Assembly (NCBI GenBank): GCA_001630475.1
Contig: KV419412.1
Location: forward strand, 483,876-547,875
DNA: 64,000 nucleotides
From: Sistotremastrum niveocremeum HHB9708
Lineage: Eukaryota; Basidiomycota; Agaricomycetes; Sistotremastrales; Sistotremastraceae
Direction: 5' to 3'
A program made the translations under genes and the position numbers. A model generated the notes under the pieces. It worked only from the letters and a program-made list of their open reading frames with translations. It searched no databases and was not told the origin of the DNA. How positions within the stretch are numbered: the stretch's first letter is position 1; each line of letters starts with the position of its first letter. Shown here one piece after another: positions 10,578 to 21,949 of the stretch.

Positions 10578-11294
10578 GAATCAAAGTAACAATGAATTGT
10601 ACAAAATCCGCGTTGGCACCGGTCCATCCACGTTCGGAGTCCGGGCCGGCTCTGAGTAGGAGGGTATCATAAAGCTGTAGGCAATCGTAGTGGATGACGA
10701 GTGACCGGTTACGATCCAGGTGTAGCAAAGCGAGAGCAATAGCAGCGAGTGAAGCACGTACGTAAGTCTGGCGACCTGTAACACGTACAACTACGTTGCG
10801 AGTAAGGCTTCCAACGAGTATCGCCCAAATGGGTATACCCGCAGGTATACCTGCGCAGGTACCTGCCAAAATTTTTGCAGATAGGTATGACATTGGCCTT
10901 TGAACTTTTTGGCAGGTACCTGCCCCCAACAAAGTGATTCAATTTCACCATTTAACCACAAAACAAGACACTTTACATGGGTATACCTGCATGGGTACCT
11001 GTACCTGGCAAGTACGAGTATGGGATTTTGCCTAAAAAAAACAGGCAGGTACCTGCCCGCAGGTACCTGAGTACCACAGGTACATATTCGTTGGAGGCCT
11101 TAGTTGCGAGGGCTGCCAGGCCCGACACAGACGCACGCGAGAGCGATGCAGGCAGGAGAGGTACGGATCAAGCCAATTGCGTGGGCACGCAAAGGTGCAG
11201 AGGAGAGAGGAGTGAGACCGTATAAAGCAGTGGACAGGTCAACAGGCTTTTGCTGTGGCTCGGTTGGTATGGTCGGATCTCGGAGCATCCGCAC
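10567..11294 (-). pseudogene. RNase H-like segment upstream of the RT, split by a MITE
   Basis: Without the MITE at 10803-11102 (and one copy of its 8-bp duplication), the minus frame reads GPGSPRN-VVVRVTGRQTYV then RASLAAIALALLHLDR, LVIHYDCLQLYDTLLL and GWTGANADFVQFIVTLIRAR. This matches the core of a type-1 RNase H: the strand carrying the catalytic Glu region, a Tyr-Asp in place of the usual Thr-Asp, and the GWT-x-AN helix. The first strand (normally TDGSC) is not readable, and the last Asp region, possibly GRADSHVSLARR, lies in the adjoining frame. The order RNase H then RT is unusual; it might instead be the end of a second LINE copy lying next to the first. Confidence 0.5.
10803..11102. 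mobile_element. hAT MITE, GGTACCTGC family, inverted near-identical copy
   Basis: The 300-bp element is flanked by the perfect duplication GTTGCGAG (10795-10802 and 11103-11110). It is the reverse complement of 8421-8719 with a single length change in a homopolymer. It lies in the RNase H-like part of the LINE and, when removed, restores SPRNVVVRVTG in frame. Confidence 0.92.
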
Positions 11295-12267
11295 GACGCG
11301 CGTCGGTATAGCCGAAAAAGCTGTTTCCTGATGTTATCTAATTTCTCTTATGCTTCCGCCTCATTCTTTCATTCAAATGCTCTGCACAAACGAAGAGACC
11401 TGGCATAGATACCCGGATGTCTTAATTCACTATCTCATTGTAGTGCTCTCCATAGTTTCTCTGAACCGACCGGTACCTTTTTTTGTGTGACTGTGACTGT
11501 GACGGAATGAAATGCTGGTGGAATTGAGATCAACGGCCCGATAAATCTGATACTCAATATTTTTGGCTTGCTCCCGATTTTCCAAGCCTAAGTGGGCGGC
11601 TCAGTGATCTAATTCCAAAGCCTGGGGTCAGAGCCATGCACAGAGCCTAACTATCCCGACAACCAACGTGCAACTCTTCCCATCCTGGACTCAATGAGAT
11701 GCAAAACTGCGTTTGGACCAGGCCTTAATGCAGTTCGCGATCGGGGACGCGGGAGCTGTATATAATGTGAGAGTGTTGCCCTGGATGCGCTGACTGATGA
11801 GCGCTGAGCGCTGAGCAAACGCGTTTGGGCCTTCGCATGCGCACAGTTGCGCAGCGTTTGGGAATGTCAGAGCCATGATCGTTCAGTATGTCCATCACTA
11901 ATGGGGCAGGAGATGCACTAAGCTATGCACCGTGTACTGGTAGATGATATACGGCCCTAGCTCAACAAGGAAATTGAAGACCCGAAGGACATGGTGGTGG
12001 GACATGCGGATCATGGATCATCCGCCAGCGGTCGAGGCCAGTGACATCATTCGCATGAACTTTCAGTGACATCACTTGTAGGGCCTAACCGGTTGATCAC
12101 TGGCCCTCTCTGGACGGCGTACCAGGGATGAGGAGGTCTTTTTTTACACGACGAACACGTATAAGGTCTCGAGGAGACTGCACTGACGATTTGAGAAATA
12201 CTCTTCGGTCGGGACAATCTCTACACAAAAAGCGTCTGATTCTTTATCACTTGACATTGATATTGCT
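11295..12267. other. Intergenic, no gene recognised
   Basis: No supported coding region. It separates the LINE nest from the Zn2Cys6 gene and presumably holds that gene's promoter. Short open frames here show no family resemblance. Confidence 0.5.
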
Positions 12268-14520
12268 ATGCCTTCTCGTGGTGAGCAGGGGATCCTTCGT
12301 TCAAGGCAAGCCTCGATACATCTTCGTATCCACGAATCCCACCCCTACAAGTAAAATTTCAGTTTCGCAGTGGAATCTGAACAATCGCGTTCTTCAAGCC
12401 GAACTTGTGTCTCCTGCAGGTGAATGTCTAAAGTCTTCATTGTAGTCGCCGAACTAATGTCTCAGAGAATTGAAAATTGTACAATATCGTCCAGCCCCTT
12501 TTATACCCTCGCAATCGCTTCCGAACAACAATTTGCTTATTAAGAGTTCGAATCACACCTAGAAATGCGATCGTCGTAGGCCATACTGCGGCGCTTGTGA
12601 ACGTTCTCGTCGGGAGGATACTTGTCAATATGAGGATGGCGTGCATAGGAGTCATCATCGGCAGCTCCAAGGTAGGATCGACGAGCTTCAGGCTCAGATC
12701 GCTCAACTGGAAGGAACTGCTTCGCCCACTACCATTTCCAGTGCTGGCAAGTCTTTTTCTCTAATTCACCGTCGGTCGCCTGATCCTTCCGGAACAGGTT
12801 CTTCCAGCGATTCTGCTGGTCAGTCATCTGGATCGCTCGTGGAAGGCAGCGGCTCTTCTAGCGCTTCCAGTGCTCCTCCTCCAGCATCCACCATTAGTGC
12901 GCGTCCACAAGGGCAGATCGTGAGCAGCGATCCGATCGAGGATTCGGATAGTCAGGCACCTTGGAATGCAACAGCTTCATCGCTCTATCCCGTCGTTTTC
13001 CATCCTCTGCTTGGCTCACCTATTCCCCCGGCTACTTGGGAGCAATTGTTCGTCCCTCCCGATTTGTTCTAGGGATCACTGACCATGTGAAATCGCAGAA
13101 AGCAGGTGTTTCTTCATCATGTCCAACAGGTCTATCCTATCGCCGGCCTCGGCCCTCCGTTTGAGCAGCACAGCTCTGTCTTCCGAACAACTGGCTACCT
13201 TCTAGGATCCGCCTTCGAACCCTCCTCTTCTTTGGCACCCCCTTTGGTCACAGCTTCTGCCCAAGCGCTTCGCCGAGCGCTTGCCGAGGGAGACGATTTG
13301 ATGGATGTCATCAAATCGTCTTATCTCCTCGCCTTCCATTCCTACGTCAACGGAAGGTTACTAGAAGGAATGTATCACACCGGTGCGGCCGTATCTATGT
13401 GCCTTCAGTGTCGCCTTCACCAAATAGATCTTAATCAGGATGAAGAAGAGGATCCTGTTGCTGGAACGAGTCGCAGCCATGAGCTCTGGTCCCACCCAAG
13501 CATTGGAACGCCTGTGCTGATGCCCGTGCATAATAGGGGAGACAGAGACACGCGCATCAGTGCCTTTTGGCAGGTCTTCTACTTGGATCAATGCTGGAGT
13601 GTTGCTTTGGGTGCATTGTCTCTGATCAATAACGGAAGTAGCAACAACGAAACTGTCAACCTTGATGTTGAGATCAGTACCCCATGGCCTGGGCAAGCTC
13701 ATAGCGACGTACGTACCTTCGTCCCCCATTGTTATATCGTCTTTAGCGTTGACGTTTTAGCAGGCAATCCCGGGAGCATCGACAAACATTATTGCACGGT
13801 TGTCTAGTGCTGTGGACGAAGATTTACCAAGCAACATTGAAGCATTCCTGGCTCAGGCAGCGGCGCTATTCAAACGTGCTTCCTCGTTGTCTTTGGAGGT
13901 ACCTGCAGAACAGGACGGCGCAGACATGTCGCCCGAATTCTGGACACGATATTTGTCATTGGAGCAGGCTACCCGCTCGTTATCATCTCGCATACCAGCT
14001 ATTGCGGGTGTCTCCTCGAGTGATGCAGACACAAGGATCGTCACAGTGCATACAATGGTTCATACAACCCTGCTTCATCTTTATCATCCCTTCGCCAACA
14101 CAGATGGTAACGTTCGGGAAAATCGCTTGACAGAAGCGCGCTTGATTCTCGGCATCATCAACGGGATAGAACTAAGACAGTTTGAGATTCTTGATCCTTT
14201 GTTGGGTGTGAGTACATATTCTTCGGAGATTGAACAGGACTGACATTGGCTCATAACAGACAATGTGGCTGTCAACAGCTGGAGTCTTCATACACGAAAT
14301 GTCTGCAGTACGCAGTTCCAACACCTTCTTTTCTTTAGAAGCCATAGAAGGTTTGGATTCCGAGTTTCAAGCTGTAGCCGGAGCAATGAAGAGGTTGGCT
14401 AGGGTGTTCCCTATTGTTGGTAGGTGCCGATACTTTGTTGGATACGCCGCGCAAAGCTGATATATTATCTCAGGTACTATGGTTCAGAGAGTCGAAGAAA
14501 TCTATGTAACATCTTCTTAA
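12268..14520 (+). CDS. Zn2Cys6 fungal transcription factor
   Basis: This is a nuclear DNA-binding regulator of the GAL4 type. Eight exons can be joined (12268-12280, 12371-12419, 12466-12478, 12563-13065, 13099-13708, 13764-14207, 14260-14419, 14474-14520) to give 612 aa in one frame. The zinc cluster is TCVSCRELKIKCDRRRPYC followed by GACERSRREDTC, with spacing C-x2-C-x6-C-x6-C-x2-C-x8-C. Residues ELKI come largely from a 13-nt exon. A short coiled coil follows (LQGRIDELQAQIAQLEG), then a Ser-rich linker. The middle-homology region includes LLAFHSYVNGRLLEGMYHTG and FWQVFYLDQCWSVALGA, as in the fungal-specific transcription factor domain. The start at 12268 was chosen because it is the only ATG that splices in frame to the cluster. 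The target genes are unknown. Confidence 0.85.
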
Positions 14521-15290
14521 ATGGGTTTCCGGTTGGATACTTCACAGGTAGACCTTCCAGACGATGAGCGGTTCCGGCATTTTTGGCATATGGGGACAAG
14601 TATGGAGACGATATTATCACTGATATCAACAGTCGCATCTCTTTCCTGTGTAAATATTTTGGGTCTCAGTCGGGTTTTTGCATCACGTCTCAGAGCATTG
14701 TAAACGGTCAGAACTCAATGGGTTCAATAAAATTTCTGTGTGTGTACTATACGTACCAGCGGCGCCACATCGTGCAAGCAAACTGCATTAGTGAACTTAC
14801 GTATTGTGCTCGTCAGAATCTTTTCTCTATGTGTGATGGGTAACAGCAGTTTGTGGCGCTTCTGTGGTAGACCATGTCCTACGTTCAGAGATGCTATATT
14901 AGGGCGCCTGGTTAACGTGATTACGGACACTGATCGGTTTTCTTTCTCGTCACCATCAAAGATTGACTACGGCATGCGAATCTCATCCTAGGTGGACCAG
15001 CTACTGTAGTATCGCTTCTCAAACTCATGATTCAGAACAGTCACCTTCAGTTAAGTATATAATATATCTCATCTCCTGCATCACACAAGACAGAGAGCTA
15101 TCGGATCTTAATTCACTAATCCGGCCCGTTGCCAGTCCACCGTTGTTTGGCCGATCAGAGAACAACCTCGCAGTGACGCTTTCCTGTTGAAGAATTCGGA
15201 CTTAGCCACCGCAGCAATACCAGAGTTGATAGTTGTCCAAGGGACCTGTACAGCACTCTCATTAGCGTGATGAAGTGATAATTCAAGCTC
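14521..15290. other. Intergenic between convergent genes
   Basis: It holds the 3' ends of the Zn2Cys6 gene (plus strand) and of the small secreted-protein gene (minus strand). No coding signal is seen. Confidence 0.5.
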
Positions 15291-15768
15291 TCAAGCTTTA
15301 CCTCCACATTCGATGCTGACCTCGCGACAAGGACCGGTGATTCCCTCGCCAGGCGGATTGACAGTGACGGGGACACCATTTTGACAAGCAACCTGTTATT
15401 TAACGTTTATCAGAACGAAACCTAGCAAAAAGAAGGAATCAGATACGTACGCTAGCGCCATATGTGTACCCTCCACCACACAAATCGCTCGAGCTGGGAT
15501 TATCGACAGCTTTATCTGCGTTGCTATTGCAGGTGCCGTCTTTTGCAATCACGGCATACAACTGGTCACAAGCTTATCGCCCCGCTTAGTACGCCGTACA
15601 GAGGCATATAAAGATGATGTACGTACTTGGACCTTCGATTGGATTGTTAATGTTGCAAAACTGTTGAAAACCGATGCCAGTGCCGCCATTAGGGCAACCG
15701 GCGACGACGGGTTGGACACAGAGTCCTATGGCAATTGCAACAGAACATAGCACATTGAAGCGAATCAT
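15291..15768 (-). CDS. Small secreted cysteine-rich protein
   Basis: Three exons (15768-15627, 15572-15451, 15392-15291) join to a 121-aa protein. The first 23 residues, MIRFNVLCSVAIAIGLCVQP plus VVA, look like a signal peptide with cleavage before GC. The mature part of about 98 aa has eight cysteines, for example GCPNGG, FCNI, TCDQLY, GTCNS, DLCGGG, ACQNG, GPCRE and IECGG. It has no Cys-Cys pairs, so it does not fit the hydrophobin pattern. Introns have clean GTACGT donors. It resembles the class of small secreted proteins often called effector candidates, but no family is recognised and the role is unknown. Confidence 0.75.
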
Positions 15769-16834
15769 GGGGTCCTGGCTTGGTGGGGGGTGTTGATGGA
15801 GGGAATCGCACGTTTTTATACTACCCTTCTCAACGCCTAGGTGATCGGCCATCAGTGAGTCCCATAATTCCCGAAGCATACGGCGTCTGTGAAAGAGGTA
15901 TAGGAGAGGGCATCTTGACTGATGGACAATTGGACAGGCACGAGTCAATTCAACGCCAATATTGCTGATTGATGTATTTGTGATATCATCTCGGCTTGAA
16001 GGTCGGCCAGAGCGCGTGCGCTGCCTCGAAACAGAGAAAAGGGGGACATGTGCTTTGCTTGAGCGAATCGTCAGCGTTTGTTCACTCGAATTTGATCCGC
16101 TGCACTCACTTCCGGCCTCAGTATTCTTCTATTCATCCGAATATTCACCTTGTAGGGCGTAAAAACAATTTGTGTGCTTCCATTAGCAATTAGCGCGACG
16201 CAAGCTTCATTAGCTTCTTGATGGTAGAACGTAGACGGGCCGAAGACGCCGCGGCATCGATTGCAAACCTATCAGAAGATAATTCACTCTGATGTTTATG
16301 ATCCTTGGCAGGCAATAGAACAGAATGTCGGCTCTCGTGGACGGCAAGAATGCTTCGGCGTATTGACTGCACAAATTTGATTGTGAAGCCGAGGGCTTCG
16401 AGTGCACGGTGGGGAGGCAAGTGTGGAGGATGCCGTCTCTCCACAACTAGAGAAGAAACCGACCGAAGACAGGTCAACGACTTGGGAAGTCTCAGGATTC
16501 TGGGTCAGGAAAGAGTCTCAGGACTGATTCGTGGCATTAATATTGCGCCAGTGGATGGGCTCCGTAGACCGTTCGCCGAGAATCCGAGATTCAGAGAGCT
16601 GAGCAGACTAGAGTGTATCGTAGTAGTGGACCAATGGTAAAGATCGAGTCTTGGAAGCTAGGTGGGTAGTTGCCATATGCATAGTGCCATGATCATCGCC
16701 GTCCGGATGCGCGCAGTTGATCTTGACGAGACCGCATTGCGGCCATTCCAGCTTCCATAAGTCTGACATGCTCGACCATGCCGGTGGGGTTCTACAGGTT
16801 TTGAAGTCTTCGAGTCCTTACGTTTGCTGCAACA
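15769..16834. other. Intergenic, no gene recognised
   Basis: It holds the upstream region of the secreted-protein gene and probably the first, unrecognised exon or exons of the MFS gene. Open frames on both strands (for example around 16190-16640) show no family signal. Confidence 0.45.
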
Positions 16835-19666
16835 GTGCATTCCAGAATTCCGACTCCCGGTACCCCCTTGGAAAGACAAAACGCTCTCGCTGTAGCACTC
16901 CAGCAGGATCCAGGGATCAAACATGGTTCACGAAGAGCATGGCATGTACGCGATGTGCCCTTCCGTCCCCTCCTACAGAATTTAACTCTTTCAAGATGTA
17001 TTTCATCGTCCTCTGCGCCTGCCTCTGTGCGTCTAGATACGCAGCCATTCGCGAAGCCGACTGACAGTGTTTTATAGGCTCTACAGATAATGGCTTCGAC
17101 GGCACCGTAAGCGTATCCTGGCGTATGCTATTCAGCACTTTGAACGTGTTCCACGGGGATAGGTCATGGGAGGCATCAATAGGTCTCATCTAGTTTTGGC
17201 TTTCATGAGGACTCGAGCTGATTGTTTTCTGACAGTATGCACCAATATCAATCCTACTTCGGCATGACAGGCGCAGGACTGGGAACTTCCCTCGTGTTCG
17301 GAATATATACAGTGTGGGTTTTCATTCATATAGCCCGTCTACAAGCTCTATCGCTCACGGACCGTTCGCAGTGGATCATTGACGTGGGTGCTCTGTGTTG
17401 TTGCTCTTTGACCCTCTACATGCCGCGTCACAGGGGCACAATACCTGCATGTAAGAATCCGTCCGGGCATGCGATCCTGCTCATCAGATTATTTCCGTAG
17501 CTATCTTACCAGATCGATATGGGCGTCGGCTTAGTATGTTGGCTGGTAACTTGATCCTCATGTGAGTCTTCGATAATCTGGTCACTGCTTGTATTGACGA
17601 TAAGCAAGAATTGGCGCACTCATAACCGGCACTGCGACTTTCCGCTCAACTTTCATTTTCGGGCGCTTTCTTACTGGTGCGATTGTCATCCGTTCTCATA
17701 GACTTTTCTAAGCTAATTTGATCAGGCGTCGGAGGAGGTAGATATGATGTGTCGCTTTCAAGTTCCCATCCTCATTCTCATCTCAGCATGTGCCGCTGCA
17801 GCCGCACAATCCTACCTCGCCGAGATGGCCCCAGCCCATGATCGGGGTCTTTACCTTGGAATTCTGAATTCATTGTGGGTCTGTCTGGTTTGATTGTTCA
17901 GCCTGGTCTCATTGTATTCACAGCTACTACGTTGGTCAAATCAGTGCAACTGGAATGATGGTGTCAACGGGGAAATATGAGAATGATTGGTCGTGGAGAC
18001 TGCCTTTATTCGTGCAGGTGAGCTATTTGTCCCTCCCTGACCATTGGTTTGACAATTGAGAACCCATGATAGCTGATTCCGGCCCTCTTTAACGCGATCT
18101 TCATCTTCTCGTGCCCCGAATCGTACGCCTTCTCCGCGTCTCCCTTTACACGTTTATTCATTTGACTTCAGCCCTCGATGGCTATACGCAAACGGGCGAC
18201 GTATCGAGGCCCGTCAAGTTCTCGCCAAACTCCATTCGAGCACAGGCGACCTTTACTCTCCTCTCGTCGATCTCGAAATGGAGGAGATCGAAGACAAGGT
18301 CACAGTCGACGATGAGGGAGATGAAGCATCGCAGCCTCTATTGAATTCCGGTAACAGTGCTCGGAGATCATCTAGATCATCTAGTGAGACAGCTCTTGTG
18401 CCATTCCAGCATAAAATTTTAAGTCGTGTAGAGCGATTCTGGGACTTCGGAAGTCTTTTCGCCGATACGCCTGGTACCAGGTATAGAACCTGGATGGTGA
18501 TTCTGATCGGTAATTTACCACTCGACTGTGCTGTACGTGGTGTTTGACATTCCTCAGGGGTCTTTGGACAGCTCAGCGGCAACGGGGTGCGGCTTTGAAC
18601 CTGTGCATTGGCCATTAGTTGACGTCATCATGATCCCTTTAGATGGTCACATATTTTCTTCCCGTCAGCGCATTTCGTTTTCATTAGAGTTTATCGTGTT
18701 CTGATCTCTGTTGCAGAACCTTCTGGTTATAGCCGGCATCACGTGCGTCAAAATGGCCCTGGACTGGAAGATATTCTCAAATGAAGCGCTCGATATAGGA
18801 ACCAGAATACAAAGTTGATACTGAACTTCGTCAATTCGATAACATCATTCCTAGGCGCATTATCAGTGAGTCACTACGCGCTATTGTAACGAGCTGGTGC
18901 TAGATCCTATGCAGGGCTCGGCTTTAGTTGATCGCATTGGCCGAAGAAGTATCCTGATCTGGTCCACGGCGGGGTTGGTTGTACTATTATCGACCGCGTC
19001 CGGTTTGCTCAGCAATCCTTCAACAAGTCCCGCTCGAGGGTCTGCGGGGATTGCGTTCATCTACATTTTCATGGGTGAGTCGATGCCGTCCACTCCAGAC
19101 AGCCATGCTAAGAACCCCTAGTTGTGTTCAGGTAGAATGACCGTCAATAAAAACCGCTTTGGCTGACTGGGTTTGCTAGCTTTGGATGGACCCCGATGCA
19201 AAGCCTATATCCCTCAGAAGTGCTACCGTATCAAAATCGTGTCAAGGGTAAGTTCGTTTCTTCACTCCGCGTACGATCATTTTCCTCAGGGTTAAAGTCT
19301 CCAGGTCTTGCCTTCTCGAATGTCATTGCGCAGGGATCTTCATGTGTCAATACCTTTGGGTAAGAGTGTTCTCCGACGTGGTCAGCTACGTATCTAAGGC
19401 TTGCGTTTTTATGAAGGCTGCCACTCGCTTTAGAGCTGCTTGATTGGCGGGTAATTCTGATATTTGTATTCTGGGATACATTCGAGGCGATAATTCTCTA
19501 TCTCTTCATGGTGGAGACGAAGGGCCTTAGCTTGGAGGAGATCGATGAAGTTAGTTCATGCTTAATTTTCAATTCGAAACGACTCATAGGCCTACAGGTT
19601 TTCTCGCACTCTGATCCTAGACACTGCAGTACAGAAATTGGACGGAGTACTGATGCCGGCACATGA
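16835..19666 (+). CDS. MFS sugar transporter
   Basis: This is a twelve-helix membrane transporter of the major facilitator sugar-porter type. Joined exons read DPGIKHEFNSFKMYFIVLC, NGFDGTVMGGINSMHQYQ, LVFGIYTVGTIPASILPDRY with GRR, GALITGTATFRSTFIFGRFL, AAAAQSYLAEMAPAHDRG, CPESPRWLYANGRRIEARQ and, in the second half, ALVDRIGRRSILIWSTAG and FSFGWTPMQSLYPSEVLPY, ending with ETKGLSLEEIDEVF. The DRxGRR loops in both halves, PESPRW after helix 6 and ETKG near the end are family signatures. At least ten introns with proper GT..AG ends are needed. The central loop (about 18280-18420) is acidic and Ser-rich. The start is uncertain: no in-frame ATG was found upstream of 16835, so a first exon is probably missed. 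The substrate cannot be told from the sequence. Confidence 0.85.
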
Positions 19667-20118
19667 CTGAAGGCTCTCTGCGAGGGGCTATTTGCACCAT
19701 CAGTGATAGGGCCATTACACCCATGGGATCGTTGAGTGTCCGCAGTTGACCATAGGATTCAAACCGCGTCTGGTCGTTTCATGATACTTTGTGAAATTAT
19801 CGTAGTATATAGTGAACCCATTTGCTACCGATTTGCGACGGTGAACTTCACTGAGCCGGCTTGAGCCGTTCCGACTTCCGAGCCTCCGGCCGGCTAGTAC
19901 GAAGCCTTGGACTGCTTCATGATCAGGGCAAAGTAGCTACAAGGGTAGCTATAGACTGCTGAGTCAGTCTCGGCCCTCGATGAATTGAAGATCTGGACTG
20001 AATGGATCTGCTGACGCGTTCTCTGCCGCCTGTGGCTCTAAACTTATGAATTCAAGCTATTCAAGTTCAGCTTCTGGCTTGATAGCTCTCACGATCCTCC
20101 TCCTTGAGTACGGCCATC
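19667..20118. other. Intergenic, probable promoter of the flavin oxidoreductase gene
   Basis: About 450 bp between two genes on the same strand. No coding signal or repeat was noticed. Confidence 0.5.
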
Positions 20119-21661
20119 ATGCCCAATCTCAATTCCCCTTTGAAAATGGGAGCCATACTGCTCAAAAATAGGAACGTGATGGCCTCACTCACAAGAAACA
20201 GAAGTGTTCCAACGTCGATCCCCAACACAGTCAATACCGAATATTATGCTCAAAGGGCGATGGGAGGGGCAGGGCTTATCTTGACTGAGGGAACATTGAT
20301 TGCGCAGCAGGGGTGAGTACAATTATGCATCGATAACGGCGTTCAATCGAGCTGAGAGCCTGGACAGTACTGAATGGCCTCATGCAGCCGGGATATGGAG
20401 CAACGAGCATGTCGCAGGATGGTCTCATGTCACCAAGGCAGTTCACGAAGCGGGCGGTCAAATATTCGCTCAGCTCTGGCATCGTCAGTCCAATTTTGTT
20501 TCTTTCATGGACCTGAGGGTGACTGATGACCTTGTATATACTTCAAGTCGGCAGAGTCTCGCATCCAGATATGCCTGAACAAATCCGATCAGGGCAGCCG
20601 GTCTATGGCCCTTCAGCTATCGCAGCGAGGGGAGGAAAGTTCAGACAACTTCCTGGACAGCCTGGCTACGTGACCGTGCGTGTGTTCTCATCACAATCGG
20701 GACGAAGATTTACGAAGGATTAGCCCACCGCCATCGAAGACCCTTGGGCTTTGATCGAGTTGTATCGCAATGCTGCTACGAAAGCCAAAGCCGCAGGTTT
20801 CGACGGCGTTGAACGTGAGTAAAGATTAACTCATAGTTCTGCCTCGCATTGATTATTCTTGTTGTCCAGTTCACTCAGCAAATGGCTATCTCGTTCATCA
20901 ATTCCTAGATAGCGGCGCGAACAAACGAACGGATCAATGGGGAGGATCTGCTGAGAATCGCTGTCGATTCGGTGTTGAGGCTCTCAAGGCGTTGCTCGAA
21001 ACCTGGGAGCCAGGTCGAGTTGGGATAAAATTGAATCCATGCGGAGGTGCGAGATTCGCTTTCACTTCTTTCAACGCTCTTTTATTGCTTTGTGCAGGAT
21101 ATAATGACGTCGGAATGCCTCTGGGAGAGACAAAAGAGACCTATGGTCATTATATCAAAGAAATATCCAAGCTGCGCTTAGCCTACGTCCAGCTAGTCAA
21201 CTATAGCCCGGTATTCGATCCGGAACTCGACGGTTGGTGGTCCCCGAAATACTTAAAGACATTTCTGATCCTCTTCCGATCCGCCAGGAAAGAAGCGTGC
21301 TACTCCTCACGACGTTCTCGAAACATACGGGCCACTCATTGACCGAGAACATATAGCTTTCCTCTTGAATGGGGGTTTAACTCCCAACACCGCAAATCAT
21401 CTCATTTCGTCTGGCAAAATTGACGCCGCCGTATTCGGATCTTCCTGGATAGCGCAGCCTGATTTCCAGCGGCGCGTTGAAGCCGAGATCAGCGACGAGG
21501 TCGTGGGCAAGATTGACTATACGACGCTATATAACCCTCCGCCTGGTAGCAGCCCTCGGACGGGATATAGCGATTACGAATTTGCCACGCCATTGACTGA
21601 TGCTGAAAAGAAAAGACTCACGGATTTGAAGGAGGAGGCGTTGAATGTCGTATCTCAATAA
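20119..21661 (+). CDS. NADH:flavin oxidoreductase, Old Yellow Enzyme family
   Basis: This is an FMN-dependent ene-reductase that uses NAD(P)H to reduce activated C=C bonds. The start at 20119 gives MPNLNSPLKMGAILLKNRNV followed by MASLTRNRS, the usual N-terminus. Further motifs are FAQLWH spliced to LGRVSHPD, VYGPSAI, and HSANGYLVHQFLDSGANKRT with QWGGSAENRCRF; the last supplies the His and Asn that bind the substrate oxygen in this family. The C-terminus has FLLNGGLTP and AAVFGSSWIAQPDF, which form the phosphate-binding end of the barrel. Introns follow 20313, and lie near 20484-20550, 20671-20728, 20815-20869, 21046-21099 and 21230-21288. The length is normal for the family. The enzyme is probably cytosolic. 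The natural substrate is unknown. Confidence 0.9.
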
Positions 21662-21949
21662 GTCTCCGTGTAGTAGGTTTCAACTAGAGCCTTCAGAGGA
21701 ATAAGGTGACACCTGTTACTAGTAATGGCGCAAAAATCTGATCTTCAAGAAAATGAAAGGACGATGAACAAAGCACAAGCGATGCATGCCGAAAGGGGTG
21801 ACCACCGAGCTGCCATGAATGCAGCGACATTCGTCAGAATTTCTCTACTTAGCGAACTATTCGCAGAATTATTTCTCTTGGCGCCAAAGTCCTCCACGAA
21901 ATTGCCCGAAGCGCCCGAAGCAGATGACGTCAGAGCTCTACATCGTTCG

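Larger units (their letters stand above)
2209..11294 (-). mobile_element. LINE-type non-LTR retrotransposon remnant, split by DNA transposons
   Basis: A minus-strand reverse transcriptase of the non-LTR type is spread over 10577-9170 and 3162-2209. The two parts join in frame when the Tc1/mariner-like element between them is removed (ADDV followed by LALSLS). An RNase H-like segment lies at the 5' side (about 11290-10567) and is split by a hAT MITE. No endonuclease domain is visible upstream, so the copy is probably 5'-truncated or degraded. The 3' end is not fixed; the last open frame stops at 2209. It is the oldest layer of the nest, since every other element in the region lies inside it. 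Confidence 0.75.
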
